The translations under genes and the position numbers were made by a program. Source: Ampelocalamus luodianensis (lineage: Eukaryota > Streptophyta > Magnoliopsida > Poales > Poaceae). Taken from it: a stretch of DNA of 64,000 nt. Position 1 is the stretch's first letter, and the number at the start of each line of letters is the position of its first letter. The notes below the pieces were generated by a model, which had not been told where the DNA came from, searched no databases, and worked only from the letters and a program-made list of their open reading frames with translations. Shown here in pieces: positions 32,838 to 44,694 of the stretch. The DNA is taken from NCBI GenBank assembly GCA_036346255.1, contig CM070625.1, positions 39,560,520-39,624,519 of the forward strand, written 5' to 3'.

Positions 32838-34362
32838 TGTAAAATCACAAATTTTTGGGCCTTTTTTGAAAATTTTCAAAAATAAAAATCACCATTTGAT
32901 TTTTCCTAATTGTTAAAGCTTAATTTGAAATTTCTGAAATAAAAATAATTTAAGGTGAGTAAATCAAACTCCAATTAAATAAAAATTATTTTTATTTTCG
33001 AAGCCTTTTTGAAAATTTAAAAATAAAATAAAACACTTGCATTTTATTGAATTAATTTAAAGCTTAAGTTGGAATTTCAGAAAATGAAAAATATTTTAAT
33101 TGATTAAAATAAACATCAATTACATTCAAAATTATTTTATTCAATCTATTCAGGTTCCAAGTATTTTTATCGATTTTCCTAGATTTTTTCTAAATTTATT
33201 TTATTTTTGGACTTTTTTCTTTTTCTTTTCTTTATTTTCTCTCTCCTCCATGTTCTTCTTCCCGTGACTCTTCTTGTCTTTTGTTTTCTTCCAACCGAGT
33301 GCCATCCATGGTAGCCCCTCCATGCCACCATGGCTACCAGCTGCGTTCCTCCCCTTCCCTGGCCCCAGCCACGACGTCCCTCCCCTCACCCACTGCGCCA
33401 CCACGCCGCCCCTCCACCTCTTTTCATCTTCTTCGTCACTGAGATGCCCCGCCACCATGAGCTCCTCGTCGCCGACAATGGCCACCATGGCTGCACCTCC
33501 TCGTCCACTCCCGAGCCGAACCGACCACGCCATTATGATCCCCATGCTGTGCCCATGCCCATGCTGACCTTCCCTCGTCGGTGCCACCGCCCCATGCAAG
33601 CCACTATCGCCATGCACTGTGCTTCTCTGTTCACCAAGAACAGTTATTCCATAATAGTGCAATTTCCTATTTTTCATCATTTCATACGTTATCAAACTTC
33701 AAAATGCTCGTTCTCTTTCATAAAACTCTAAATTTGTCGATTCTTTCTCTTAAAATCATCTAAATTCAATATCTTCCTTCCAGTATTTATTTTGTAATTT
33801 TTGGATTTTATTTTATTTTCTGTTATTTATTTGTATCATTTCGTGCATATAGAATCCAATGCCACCAACACCTGTTTCGACCAACCGGATGTGGCAACCT
33901 CAACCTTCGACGAAGGCAAGTCGTAGACCTTTGATCATTTTATACCTAGTTTACCAAATAATATTGTTTTATGTCATCATGCATTGCTAATTTTATATCA
34001 ACTATTTCGGGAATAGTTAAAATACTTAATTAACAATATGCCTCCTTGACTAATTGTGAATGACATGTTGACATGTACCTTTGGACACCATAGGTTGGGT
34101 TAATTTTAGTTGGACATATTTTAAAACCAACATAGGAGGCGTAGATATGCTTAGTCATGCTTTAGTTGTACGATGGGTTCCAATTCACAATGTTAATCAT
34201 GAAGAATTTGACTTAAAAAATATGGAATTGTGGCGTGGCCACTGTTGTTAGAAATTTATTGTGCCATGGCAAGGGTTGCCATTTGGTCGGGTTGAGCCAA
34301 AAATGATTTCATACTCAGGTGAATACACAGAGGATTCGGATTTGCAGATTCGGGTCCCGACA
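32838..34362 (+). repeat. 5' LTR of element C (1,525 bp, internally deleted)
   Basis: TGTAAAATCACAAATTT...TCGGGTCCCGACA. Compared with the 3' LTR it lacks about 0.4 kb in the GC-rich centre near 33410 and 1,016 bp between two GAAT words at 34321, so the original LTR was about 3 kb. Long frames in the GC-rich part (33201-33730) overlap on both strands and look compositional. Confidence 0.8.
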
Positions 34363-34366
34363 GAGA

Positions 34367-34379
34367 TGGTATTAGAGCC
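34367..34379 (+). promoter_or_regulatory. Primer-binding site of element C
   Basis: TGGTATTAGAGCC, four bases after the LTR; initiator tRNA-Met type with one C-to-T change. Confidence 0.8.
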
Positions 34380-34960
34380 ATATCGACTGTAGGACGCAAC
34401 CATAGTTAGCATGGTCGTTTTAGTCAAAGATTTTAAAATTTATTTTATAAATCTAACCAACCAATTAATGGATTGTTATTCTTCTCTTGTCTTATTCTAT
34501 TCTTTTCTCATTTTATTCTATTCTCTTCTGATATCATTCTTAGGTTCTTATATCATGTCTTATCTAAAACTTTATTTTCAAATTTAACTGGTCTTTTCTC
34601 ACCTCAGTAATCTCTGTAGGATCGAGTCTTTGGTGATCAAAGCGATGGATGCTCTGGAAGTTTCAAGATCTGCCGATTTTTTCAAGTCAATCGTCCATAT
34701 AGATTAGTAGTGCTTTAGAAGAGTTCCCCTTCTCAGTTTTAGTATCGTTTAGTCCAAGTAATAGGATCTTTTTACTTCAGTGTCGCATTTTATTGCCTCT
34801 TAATAGCTTTCTAGCTATTTGTTCTTTGGGTTTAACTGACTTTCCCCAATTAGTTTGTTTCTGTCTTTCTCCCTTGTTCTCTCTCGTCTATGGTGCTTTT
34901 CCCTCCCACCTATTGTGCTTTCTCCCTCTTATCTATTAAACCTGTGAAGAATTATTGCAT
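34380..34960 (+). other. 5' leader of element C
   Basis: T-rich leader without coding signal between primer-binding site and gag-like ATG. Confidence 0.5.
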
Positions 34961-37263
34961 ATGGTTCAAACTCGTGACACTTCAAGTCAAGATGGGACAG
35001 TGGATCCCAACACCACTGGTAATATCAATGCACCACCCCCACCGTCCGCTGTAGTAGATCAAGGTTTGGGGTAGTTCATGGTAGCTCAGACACAAATGAT
35101 ATGATGCAGAACATGAATCAGTAGAGTCAGACCACTGCTGCCTTTATGGCAATGTTGAACTAGAACCATCAGGCCGCTGCCATGCCACCACCACCAGCTT
35201 CTCAGCAATCAAAGTTTGTAGAATTCTTGAGGATGCGTCCACCTACGTTCGCCAACTCATCTGAACCATTGGATGTAGATGACTGGTTGCACTCCATAGC
35301 AAAGAAACTGGCCATTGCTCGATGTAACGACCGTGAGAAGGTTTTGTACGCCGTGCATCAGCTTGAAGGCACTACTGCAGATTTGTGGGAGAATTACTAT
35401 GCAACCTATGAGAATCCATAAGATATTACCTGGGCCGAGGTTTTAGTGGCTTTCCGCCACTCTCATGTCCCAGAGGGTATAGTAGAAAGAAAGAAAAATG
35501 AGTCACCAAGGATCCAGCCAGCATAACTATCTCACTCCTATGACATGAGTCACCCTCTTCCTGAAAGTCACCATCCAGGGAAGAACTTTATCTGTTACAG
35601 ATGTGGTGAACAAGGGCACTTCGCCTGCAAATGCCCTCAAAAAGGAAGGGCAAAACGAGATAATCATTGTACTAACTGCAACAGCACGAGACACTATTTC
35701 TCCAAGTATTCCAAGAGGGAGATGATCTAGTATAAAGGTTGTAACTATTGTGGCAAGGAAGGGCGCTTTGTCAAATAATGCCCTTTACATAAACAAGCCT
35801 TCTTGGCACAACGAGCAAATTTGGCATTGGAAGTTAGATAAGAAGAACCTCGGATGCCACACCAAGCCACAAGGATCTCTAAGCCCGTCACAAGAAGTCA
35901 AGTGAGTCATGACATTATAGAAGAAGCTCAAGCTAAGCAGAAGCAATTATGGTTCTACCCACCGATCAAGTCTAAGGATTATGCCTGTATTTGTTGCAGA
36001 GAGATAGGACATAGTGTTAGTGAGCACGAAATCAATTACTTAAGCTGTGAAGGAAATCATCCACTCGGAGAATGTCCAATGAACAAGATTACATGTTACT
36101 TATGTGAGAGTGAAGATCATTACCTAGCTCAATGCCCTATGAAGATAATATTAACCTCTGTATTACAGCAGCACATGAAAATTATCAAGCCACTCTTATC
36201 CAAGCCAAGGAAGGAAGGAAAATGGTATGTTCTACCAAGTTATCCCAAGAATCGGAGGAACCAAATTCCAACAGGATCAATCCCAAGACACTCAATCTAG
36301 AAGTTACTTGTTGTCAGCACAACAATTGTCTCAAGAGAAAGATGGTGGATCAAGGATAATATGTTACAAGAAACTCCAAGACTTGTGTGATTTAATCTCA
36401 ACCGAACCAAGCACCAACAACAACCGCACTCATGACTCTAGGATCAGCATTATGTCCGCACTCATGACTCTAGGATCAGCACTATGTCCAGTAATGCAGA
36501 TGTGCCGTGACAACAATGGTGATCAGTCTCAGTAGAACAAAGCATGCAGGGCAGGAATACAATGTTACAGGTGTCAGAATATGGGCCATTTTGCCTAGCA
36601 ATGCCGCAAAGATACTTAGCAATCATCCCAGATAGCATTCCAGAAGCTTCTTTTATTGCAACCATAACACCAGCAGCAGGTAGTAAAAATAATAGAAGGT
36701 ACTTGTCACAGTTGCAAAAATACAGAAGTTTAGGCTTGCCAATACCTCAAGAAACAACCGTGAACCATTCATCTAGCATTTGGTTCTCCAACAAAACCAT
36801 TGGAGGTCTGTCACAGAGGAACTCCCTACATGCCGTAGGAATCATGTGTTTCAACTACCAAGAGACGGGACACTACACCAACAGTTGCCCTTTGAAGAAA
36901 GCTTCATCAATAGATCATCCACTCTCAGGAGTCAATTGTTTCAAGTGCCACAAGAATGGACAATATGCTCATAGTTGCTCGTGAAAGGAAGCCCCGACGT
37001 CAATTCCATTCAACCCAAGAGCTACACCAGGCAGAACCTCTACACCAGGAGTAGGCCGAGGAACACCTCAAAATTCAGGTCAAGCCGCCCGGACTCCACT
37101 TTCTTCTGCAAGAGCATAGGTGAATCATGTCACCGTGGAGCAAGCCCAACCAGCTCAAAATATTGTTTCTAGAAAGTCCTTAATCAGTTTTGCGTCTATT
37201 GTGGTTTTGTCTCGCTCAAAAGAGAAAGTCATCGAGAAGAGTGAGCAAAGTCCGAGTTCTTGA
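34961..37263 (+). pseudogene. Gag-like protein with about ten zinc knuckles, decayed
   Basis: ATG at 34961 (MVQTRDTSSQDGTVDP). Capsid core at 35182-35480: FLRMRPPTFANSSEPLDVDD, WLHSIAKKLAIARCNDREKV, QLEGTTADLWENYY. Zinc-knuckle-like units start at about 35593, 35668, 35740, 35986, 36048, 36094, 36563, 36704, 36847 and 36937. CYRCGEQGHFACKC and CYLCESEDHYLAQC are perfect CX2CX4HX4C. CYRCQNMGHFA-QC has only a stop inside. The others each lack one or more ligands or have altered spacing (for example CTNCNSTRHYFSKY, CFKCHKNGQYAHSC). One to three knuckles are usual in gag, where they bind RNA. The units are 50-130 codons apart or closer and not identical. The frame shifts at least three times, and many stops sit where Gln is expected. 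The tail VNHVTVEQAQPA marks the usual start of protease, which is missing. Confidence 0.75.
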
Positions 37264-37304
37264 ACCTATTCTCTAGCCAGCCTAAATCTTAGGGTCGAGA
37301 TTCC

Positions 37305-37321
37305 CTTTAAGGTGGTAGGTT
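37305..37321 (+). promoter_or_regulatory. Polypurine tract of element C
   Basis: TTTAAGGTGGTAGGT just before the 3' LTR; a weak, interrupted tract, the same as at 32823. Confidence 0.55.
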
Positions 37322-39133
37322 TGCAAATTCCAATTTTTTTGGCTTTTTTGAAAATTTTCAAAATAAAAATCACCATTTGATTTTTCCTGGATTGTTAAAG
37401 CTTAATTCAAAATTTTTGAAATAAAAATAATTTAATGTGAGTAAATCAAACTATAATTAAATAAAAATTATTTTATTTTATTTTTAGAGCCTTTTTGAAG
37501 CTTTAAAAATAAAATAAAACATTTGTATTTTATTGAATTAATTTAATGCTTAATTTGGAATTTTAGAAAATAAAAAACATTTTAATTGATTAAAATAAAC
37601 ATCAATTAAATTCAAAATTATTTTATTCAATCTATTCGGGTTCCAATGATTTTTCTGAATTTATTTTATTTTTGACTTTTCTGGATTTTCTTTTGTTTTT
37701 CTTTTCATTATTTTCTCTCTCCTCCATGTTCTTCTCCCTGTGGCTCTTCTTCTTTGTTGTTTTGTTCCACCGAGTGCCATCCATGGCGACCCCTCCATGC
37801 CGGCATGGCTACTGGCTGCGCTACTCCCTTTCCCTGGCCCCGGCCGCGCCGTCTGTCCCCTTCCCCACCGCGCCACCACACCGCCCCTCCCCTTGCCTTC
37901 CCTGCCTCTCAATGGCCGCCCACTACAGAGCACCGAGCTCCAGCTCCATCAATGGCCAAGCTCCACCATTTCTTCCCGTTCACCACACAAATAACACCAA
38001 ATTCAATTCTGTTTGAGGCGTTATGACCCTCTCTTTGTCACCCTCATTATGCCTCCATCAATTGCACGTTTCATCCCACGATTTTATTCAATTTTATGTT
38101 TCTTCCTGTTCATCATTTGTAAACCGAAAACTAAAGCGTTATTCCCCGGGTGTTTCCCGTCAACTCAAGCATCCCCTTTGCATTATAAAGAGAGCATCAT
38201 GTGTTCCCGTCTCTCCTCTTTGATTCACCTCAAACCCCACCCCTAACTTCCCTTCGTTTGCTCGAAATGCCGACGTCAACCCACCTTGTTCCCGAAGACC
38301 GATGATAATTTCTTTGTGTTGATCTCCTTCTCCGGTGACTCTACGACCGAGGTGACCACATCATAACGTGTTCCCGGTATCACTCTTCCAATCCCCCACC
38401 TCGTTTCATCTTCTTCGTCACCGAGAAGCCCCGCCACCGCGAGTTCCTCATCGCCGGCAATGGCCACCATGGCTGCACCTCCTCGGCCACTCCCGAGCAG
38501 AACCGACCATGCCATCATGATCCCCTGTGTTGTGCCTGTGCTCACCTACCCATGTCGGCATTGCCGTCCCATGCAAGCCACTATGGCCATGGAATGTGCT
38601 TCTCTGTTCGGCATGAACAATAATTCTAGAACAGTGCAATTTCCTATTTGTCATTATTTCATACGTTATCAAATTTGCAAACGTCGTTCTCTTTCATACA
38701 AACTCCAAATTCGTTGATTATTTCTCCTAAATTCATCTAAATTCAATATCTTCTTTCCAGTATTTATTTTGTAATTTTTTGATTTTATTTGATTTTTGTT
38801 ATTTATTTGTATCATTTCGCGCATATAGAATCCGACGCCACCAACACCTATTTGGACCAACCGGACGTCGCAACCTCAACCTTTGACAAAGGAAAGTTAT
38901 AGACCTTTGATCATTTTGTACCCAATTTATAAAATTATATTGTTTTATATCCTGATGCATTGCTAATTTTATATCAACTGTTTCGGCATTAGTTAAATAC
39001 CTAATTGACAATATGCCTCCTTGAATAATTGTGAATGACATATTGACATGTACCCTTGGACACCATAGGTTGGATTAATTTTAGTTGGGTATATTTTAAA
39101 ACCAACATGGGAGACGTAGATATGCTTAGTCAT
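37322..39133 (+). repeat. 3' LTR of element C, left part
   Basis: TGCAAATTCCAATTTTTTTGG, then the AT-rich start, the GC-rich centre and GCTTAGTCAT where element D is inserted. It keeps about 0.4 kb (near 37890-38400) that the 5' LTR has lost. The last five bases GTCAT are the target duplication of D. Confidence 0.78.
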
Positions 39134-42100
39134 TGTAACAGCCCTAGATTTAAGAAAGAGTAATAATCTGTTTTATGAACAGTAATGGAATACTGTTCAT
39201 AGCATTACTGTTCATATTTAGCAATTTAGATTTGTTGTTACAAATTAAAACTTTCCTTTTCTAGCCAAAATCCAAAACCTATTCAAAGTTTCAAAGAAAA
39301 TACAAGTAATGCTTGTATTGTGGCCGGGAAGTATTTTTATTACAACCTAAATCAATTATCTTGCCCAGAAATAATTTTTGTTGAATTTTTAGAAATTATT
39401 TTGATTTGAGGAGAAATATTTGTCTTTAAATAAACCTATTCGGGCTAAGGTAATTATTTATGTATTTTACAAAGTGAAACAGTGGTTTTTGAAATTTATT
39501 TGGGAAATATATCATCCCAGTAGCTTCTTGGAAAAGTTTCATGATTTTACAAATCTATTTACTATTTTTAAAAGCCCAGTCAAACTCTTGAGTATTTGAA
39601 TAGGGCTTGGTCAACTAATCCGGTCTAAACCCAAACCCTAGCACTGTAGCGACTCGAACCCATGAGTTTGGGTCCAACCAGTTCATCTTGGTCCGGCTCA
39701 GTCCCGCTCGGGCGCGAGCCCGAACTCTTCGCGTGCTGTGAGCCATTGATCTCCTATCGAACGGGCATGGTTGCGATGCGGCGTGAGCTGTCCACGTATG
39801 TGCCCTAATCCCCACCGTTGGATCTAAATCAGACGGTAAAAGGAGGTGTATGCATTCGGACGACTCCGGATCCCCTCTCGATCCCCACCGTCCATCCCCA
39901 ATCCAACCGCGCCGCCCTTTTCATTTTTGAAACTAAAGGCGCGCTTTCCTTTTAACCGTCGGATTCGAATCCTCACGCACCTTTTACCGCGCGTCGTTAG
40001 GACTGCGCTTCTTTGGGGCGCTTGATGTTAATCGTAGGGTCCATATCGTGTATGCATTCGGACCATCCGGTTCCTCTGTTGATCATGACCGTAGAAAGTC
40101 CATCTAACGGTGCCACGTCATCTCATCTAAAGGGTGACGTGTATCCTTTTTGATTGACCGTTGGATTTCAATCCAACGCCCCTCTTTGAACGTGGACCCC
40201 AAATCCCGTAGAGCTCTTTTAAATCTCCACCGCTCGTTTGGATCGCACGACCCATATTAAACGATACCGATTAAAACCTTTTAACCCTTCTATTTATCGC
40301 AACCGCCCATTTCTAATCGGACGGTTGTTGTTCTTTCATGATTTAGGAGGCGCCAAGACGATCATGGCCGCCAATGGACCCGCATGTCAGAGAGTTCTTA
40401 TCTTCTTCCTTGCCTCTGTGCGCCGCCGCCATTTCTGTAAACAGATGAGAGGAATTATCCAAAGATTATGCAACTAATTTTTGGATATTTAGCCCTAAAT
40501 GGACACCTCATCAACTCTAGACCCTTCTCCTTTGCCCTGTAGCTCAACCTCTCTATATAACCCTAGCTTTTTGAGCTACTGCCATTGTTGACCACTGGAG
40601 CTTATCATCTTCCATTGCTGTCCAGTGGAGTTCCTTGTTTCTCCAATTTGTTCATCCATTCTAAACGCTGGTTCCATCTTGTAATAAAGATTTGACATCT
40701 TTTGTAGGTTAAACCCCGAGCTTATTTCTCTATTGATCCAACTTGGTTTTAGGAACCTTCAGTGCTTTCCTTAGCCTGGTGAGTTAAAACTGTGAGTTTT
40801 GCTATCTTAAGCATCTTAGGGACCTTAGCAACTCACATGAATCATTCACGTGAATGTCAATAGCTCCAACTTGCTTTAAACTGAAAAGTTAGTTTTATAA
40901 CTTTTCGGTCTTTCATATCATTTTCAAGGTTCTAGGGTTTCTCCTGTCAACTTATCGTTCTATTTAGGTCTCAACCAAACGCTAGTAGCATAAACCTTTG
41001 CTCTTTTAATTCTTCTTGTCATCTATTTAAACTTATAGTAAATTGTTACCTCATCATTACCGTTGTCGGCTCAACCGACAACTTTTGAAATCTTGGTAGT
41101 TTTTGTAACCTGGCTAAATAGGGTTAGATTAGGGTTTGCCTAGGGTATTATCTACTCTAAAAATCAGACTAAGTTTCAATTTAACATCTTTTACTTAGTC
41201 TATTCATAACTAACCCAAAATCGCTCTGTCCTGTTTTGAGTTCTTTTGAAAATCAAAATCGCAACTTTGATCTAAACTATAGTTTCTGTTATAAAAAAAA
41301 ACTGTATCTGATAATATGGGTTATTATCACTATTAGGGTGGTTATGACTTAAGCATGCTGTTAATCATGCATTTCTTTATTGATCATACATTTTCTTTTA
41401 TTCTATACTGGTTGTCAGCTTTGGTATTTATTGGAGTTTATTGTCTCTTATAGAATCTGGTTCTTCTGAGGCTTTTGACACTATTTCTGAACAACCTGAG
41501 CCAGCACAAGAAGTTTATTATTATCAAGGCATGCATCCTCTTTGCTCCATGTTGATCCCAAATTTTCTACAATAGCTTTTCTAAATATAGTGACATCTGT
41601 TGCATGCTATTTTTCTAGAAATACAAATATGGACTGTATTAGTTAGTTATGACCTGAGTAACATTGTGGATTACCTTAATTATGACCATACACTCAACCC
41701 TAGAGTAGTACTGTATACTATAATACATATTTTCAGAATTTGCTTAGACATGCAGTCTAGATAAGATTTAGTGTTTGACAAGATTAACTTGTCAAACAGG
41801 GGAGCAACAAATAAATTTCAGTTACTTCAATTCTTTGTCCAGTTTCTTTAAATCAGAATTGCATTTTAAATTTAAATTGATCTGGACAAGAGGATGCTAG
41901 TGATGGTGCTTTTGTGCACGAGATTGGGAATTGTGGTGGACTTGTGCGGACCAATTAAGGACCGAACTCGACTATTCAATTCAAGTCCCCACGTACTTCC
42001 ACATGCAAAGTATGGGCGCTGCTTGGTTAAGTAAAGGGTTAAGACTATTGGGTTGGAAACAGGGGAGTAAGGATATGTGTATTGATCTTGTATGGTATAG

Positions 42101-43339
42101 ATGCTTTGGTCTATAGACTGCGTTTTATGGCATGTGAGCTTGTATGTCAATATCAGATGTTCTTAGAAGGGTGAGGGCGTATATGTGCTCCGTCGCATGT
42201 ACGTACCTTAAAGATGCCGATTGCAATCTACTATGGGTAGCGAACCCATCGCATTACTTCTTATGGTTGGATCGGCATTCTTGACGCAACATGTGTGCCC
42301 CGGTTAGACAGATGCTATCAGACTTTGTTTAAGCGAGATCAGTTCATACATGGGTATCCAACTCAATAGTGTTAGCTTGTTGAAAAATACCAAATCTTAG
42401 TTTCCCGGCCGGCATACCAAAGGAAGTATGTCATCATTCGAGACGTCCAAGGCAACGGTGACTAAGTCGTGTGGGTAAAGATGTACACCCGCAGGTATCA
42501 AACTGTTCGAATAGCCGTGTCCACGGTCATGGACGATAACTTGAGTTGATGTCACCGTATAGAAGTTTTGTTTTCAAATCTTGCTTGGGTTTTGTTTCAC
42601 ATGAGGATTCATGCAATCGCATCTTATTTACAATTACTTCATTTACTTACTGTTTTAGTCCAACTTTGATGTATTAAATTGCTTTATCAAAACCTAGTTA
42701 TTGTAGGTTAAGAAGTACTGCTTTATGCAAAATTTAACCATTATACCTTCCTGTTGCAACCTTATGCATGTATAAATTCTACTCCTTTGCATAGGTTCTA
42801 ATAAACACTTTCTTTTATTAGTTTGTGTAAGTCTTGCTGAGTACCTTCCGTACTCAAGGTGCTATAACCTATTGTTGCAGGTGAGGACGGTTATTTGTAT
42901 GAAGTGCCCGTTAGCGCCGATCAGGGTGACGCTAACGAGTAAAGCTACTTCTTTCCTCCACGCAATCGCCTGCGGGTGGATGGGGCCATTGGTGGATTTT
43001 GCCGTTTTATTTTGCTTCCACTGTTAGTCTTTTGCAGTGACCAAGTCACCGGATATTGTAGTACTAAACCGACATTTTGTAAACTTATGTTTGATTATGT
43101 AAATGTATGACTTGTATGTGTATGATGCAATGTTGTTGAAGGATATATGTGCAATGGTCGCTGATCCTGGGAACCATTGTGAGACATATATCCGGGAAAC
43201 CTGAGTATTGGATCTGTTATTTATTAAACTTATACTTCTAGCATGATCCTTAATGAAGGAGCATCACTGTTCCTTGATTAAGAATTGTGCTACAGTCTAA
43301 TTTTAATTAATCACTTTTCCAATACACGGGGTCTCCACA
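39134..43339 (+). repeat. 5' LTR of element D (4,206 bp)
   Basis: TGTAACAGCCCTAGATTT...CACGGGGTCTCCACA. Aligns along its whole length with 47827-51968. GC-rich, CCGTTGGAT/ATCCAACGG-containing part at 39640-40460, AT-rich part to 41900, and CTTGCTGAGTACC...TTGCAGGTGAGGA near 42835-42887. No host gene is apparent. Confidence 0.92.
40553..40560 (+). promoter_or_regulatory. Candidate TATA box in the 5' LTR of D
   Basis: CTCTATATAACCCTAG, a good plant TATA context. The same place in the 3' LTR reads CTATATACAACC. Candidate core promoter of the element; transcription start not determined. Confidence 0.35.
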
Positions 43340-43342
43340 AAT

Positions 43343-43354
43343 ACAGTATCGAGC
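43343..43354 (+). promoter_or_regulatory. Degenerate primer-binding site of element D
   Basis: ACAGTATCGAGC, three bases after the LTR. It resembles the initiator tRNA-Met site TGGTATCAGAGC with CAG reduced to CG plus changes at its start. Confidence 0.5.
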
Positions 43355-43557
43355 ATACGCTGCTCTGAGGTTAGGAGTAGCATGGCCAAAGTAATTAGAG
43401 AGTCTTCTAAGAAAATTATTTTCAATCAGTAATATAATTTCGAAAGTTTAAATATGACATCTTTTATTTCTTATCCTCCTTAATATCAATTCTTTTCCCA
43501 ACTTTCTGTTGGCTTTTCCAAAGTGAATTGTTTCCTTATCTTGTCTTTTGTCTATAG

Positions 43558-44397
43558 ATGACCGGGTGGTATTTGGTCAAGGAAACCCGAGCTGAAGATG
43601 TGGATGGATTCCCGGCTTTGCTGCGAGACATGATGTGGTGAGCCAACTTCACCTACCAGCCGGAGTACGCCATCTATCGCCGAGATCGAGGACCAGGGAT
43701 AGAGGAGTACCGCGCCATCCTCAACGTTATTGCTCGGCGGTGGCGGCAAGATCCCATACTGTGTCCAAGCACTGGCCACTTCTGAGTCTATGGCAGTTCA
43801 GGAAGCTGCTAGTAGGATGATGAGTCTTCTTCGTCATGATTTGACGGAATTGTCTCAACCCCCCTATGATCACTTCCCGAAGCAAGGTCCTACTGCAGAA
43901 GCGAGCATGTTCGATGAGATACGCTTTGGGAGGACCTCAAAGTGCGGCGGTTGGCGAGGATGGCCCGCATCATGGACCAGATCCATCGCTGCCTTGTGAG
44001 GGAGTTGTGGGAAACTCGGCATCGTCTTAACGAGGCCCAGGAGTACCTGCTAATTGGAGTCAACATGAATCGCGTCCCTCGTAACGTACTTTATGGTGAC
44101 AACGAGATCTCCCCTGCTGGTGCTGCACCACCACTTTACCGACTTCCAGATGTAGCCGGGTGCGTGCCTGTCTATGGACTAGTGCGTCAAGCCCGGATGA
44201 CTGCAGGCTTTCCTCGCACTCTGTGGGCTGCACCTCCTGGAGGTCATCAGCCACTTCTGGGTTCCCCGAGGTGCCTTATTAGCCCTTTGGATCCTATTGG
44301 CATAGGTTCCCCTGGAGCTCATCTTCTGAATGAGTTTCCGGTGAACTTTAACCGTGATCTTTATGCTAGCACCTCGACGATGAACCCTCGTGGATAG
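43558..44397 (+). pseudogene. Extra ORF upstream of gag in element D, function unknown
   Basis: Starts ATG at 43558 right after TTTTGTCTATAG, which could be a splice acceptor. Reading through three frames gives MTGWYLVKETRAEDVDGFPA, then YAIYRRDRGPGIEEYRAILN, MAVQEAASRMMSLLRHDL, and RLARMARIMDQIHRCLVREL. The end is open for 151 codons (43942-44397), with a Pro/Gly-rich tail ending STMNPRG. It lies on the sense strand between primer-binding site and gag. I recognise it only as the kind of additional ORF reported in some plant LTR elements, not as a known domain. The helical stretch around LNEAQEYLL may be a coiled coil. Confidence 0.55.
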
Positions 44398-44694
44398 GTG
44401 TTTTATCGTTTAGCAGTTACCTTTAAATAAATGTAATAGGGTAGTGGTATTTTGTAAAGAATATGTAAGTTCGACCTTTGGTTTGTAATGTGACCTTTAT
44501 GGCCAGCTATTATGTGCGGCTGGAACTAAATCTCTTTTGCTGTATATATAAAGTTTGTGATTTGGTGTTGATTTGAATGCACGACATAGCATAATGCATT
44601 ATAAGTGTAGTGTTTGTTTCTTTCCTAATTTTTACCTTGTTTGTGTTTGCCGACTACATCCTTGTTATGTTGTTAACTCTTGTGTGGTAACAGG
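44398..44694 (+). other. Spacer between extra ORF and gag of D
   Basis: T-rich, non-coding. It ends TGTGTGGTAACAGG just before the gag ATG, another acceptor-like sequence, so gag may be expressed from a spliced RNA. Confidence 0.35.

Noticed and set aside
33201..33731. 164-codon minus frame and 133-codon plus frame in LTR C
   Set aside because: GC-rich LTR centre open on both strands; biased composition, and the related LTR at 37661-38026 keeps neither frame as a whole.
34961..36540. TAG/TAA recoding or read-through
   Set aside because: Stops occur together with frameshifts and lost ligand residues; decay is the simpler explanation.
35182..36984. Host zinc-knuckle (CNBP-like) gene
   Set aside because: It is preceded by LTR and primer-binding site, has a retrotransposon capsid core and ends at a polypurine tract and LTR, so it belongs to element C.
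41872..42150. 92-codon minus frame in LTR D
   Set aside because: Antisense to the LTR; the 3' LTR copy has frame-changing indels throughout.
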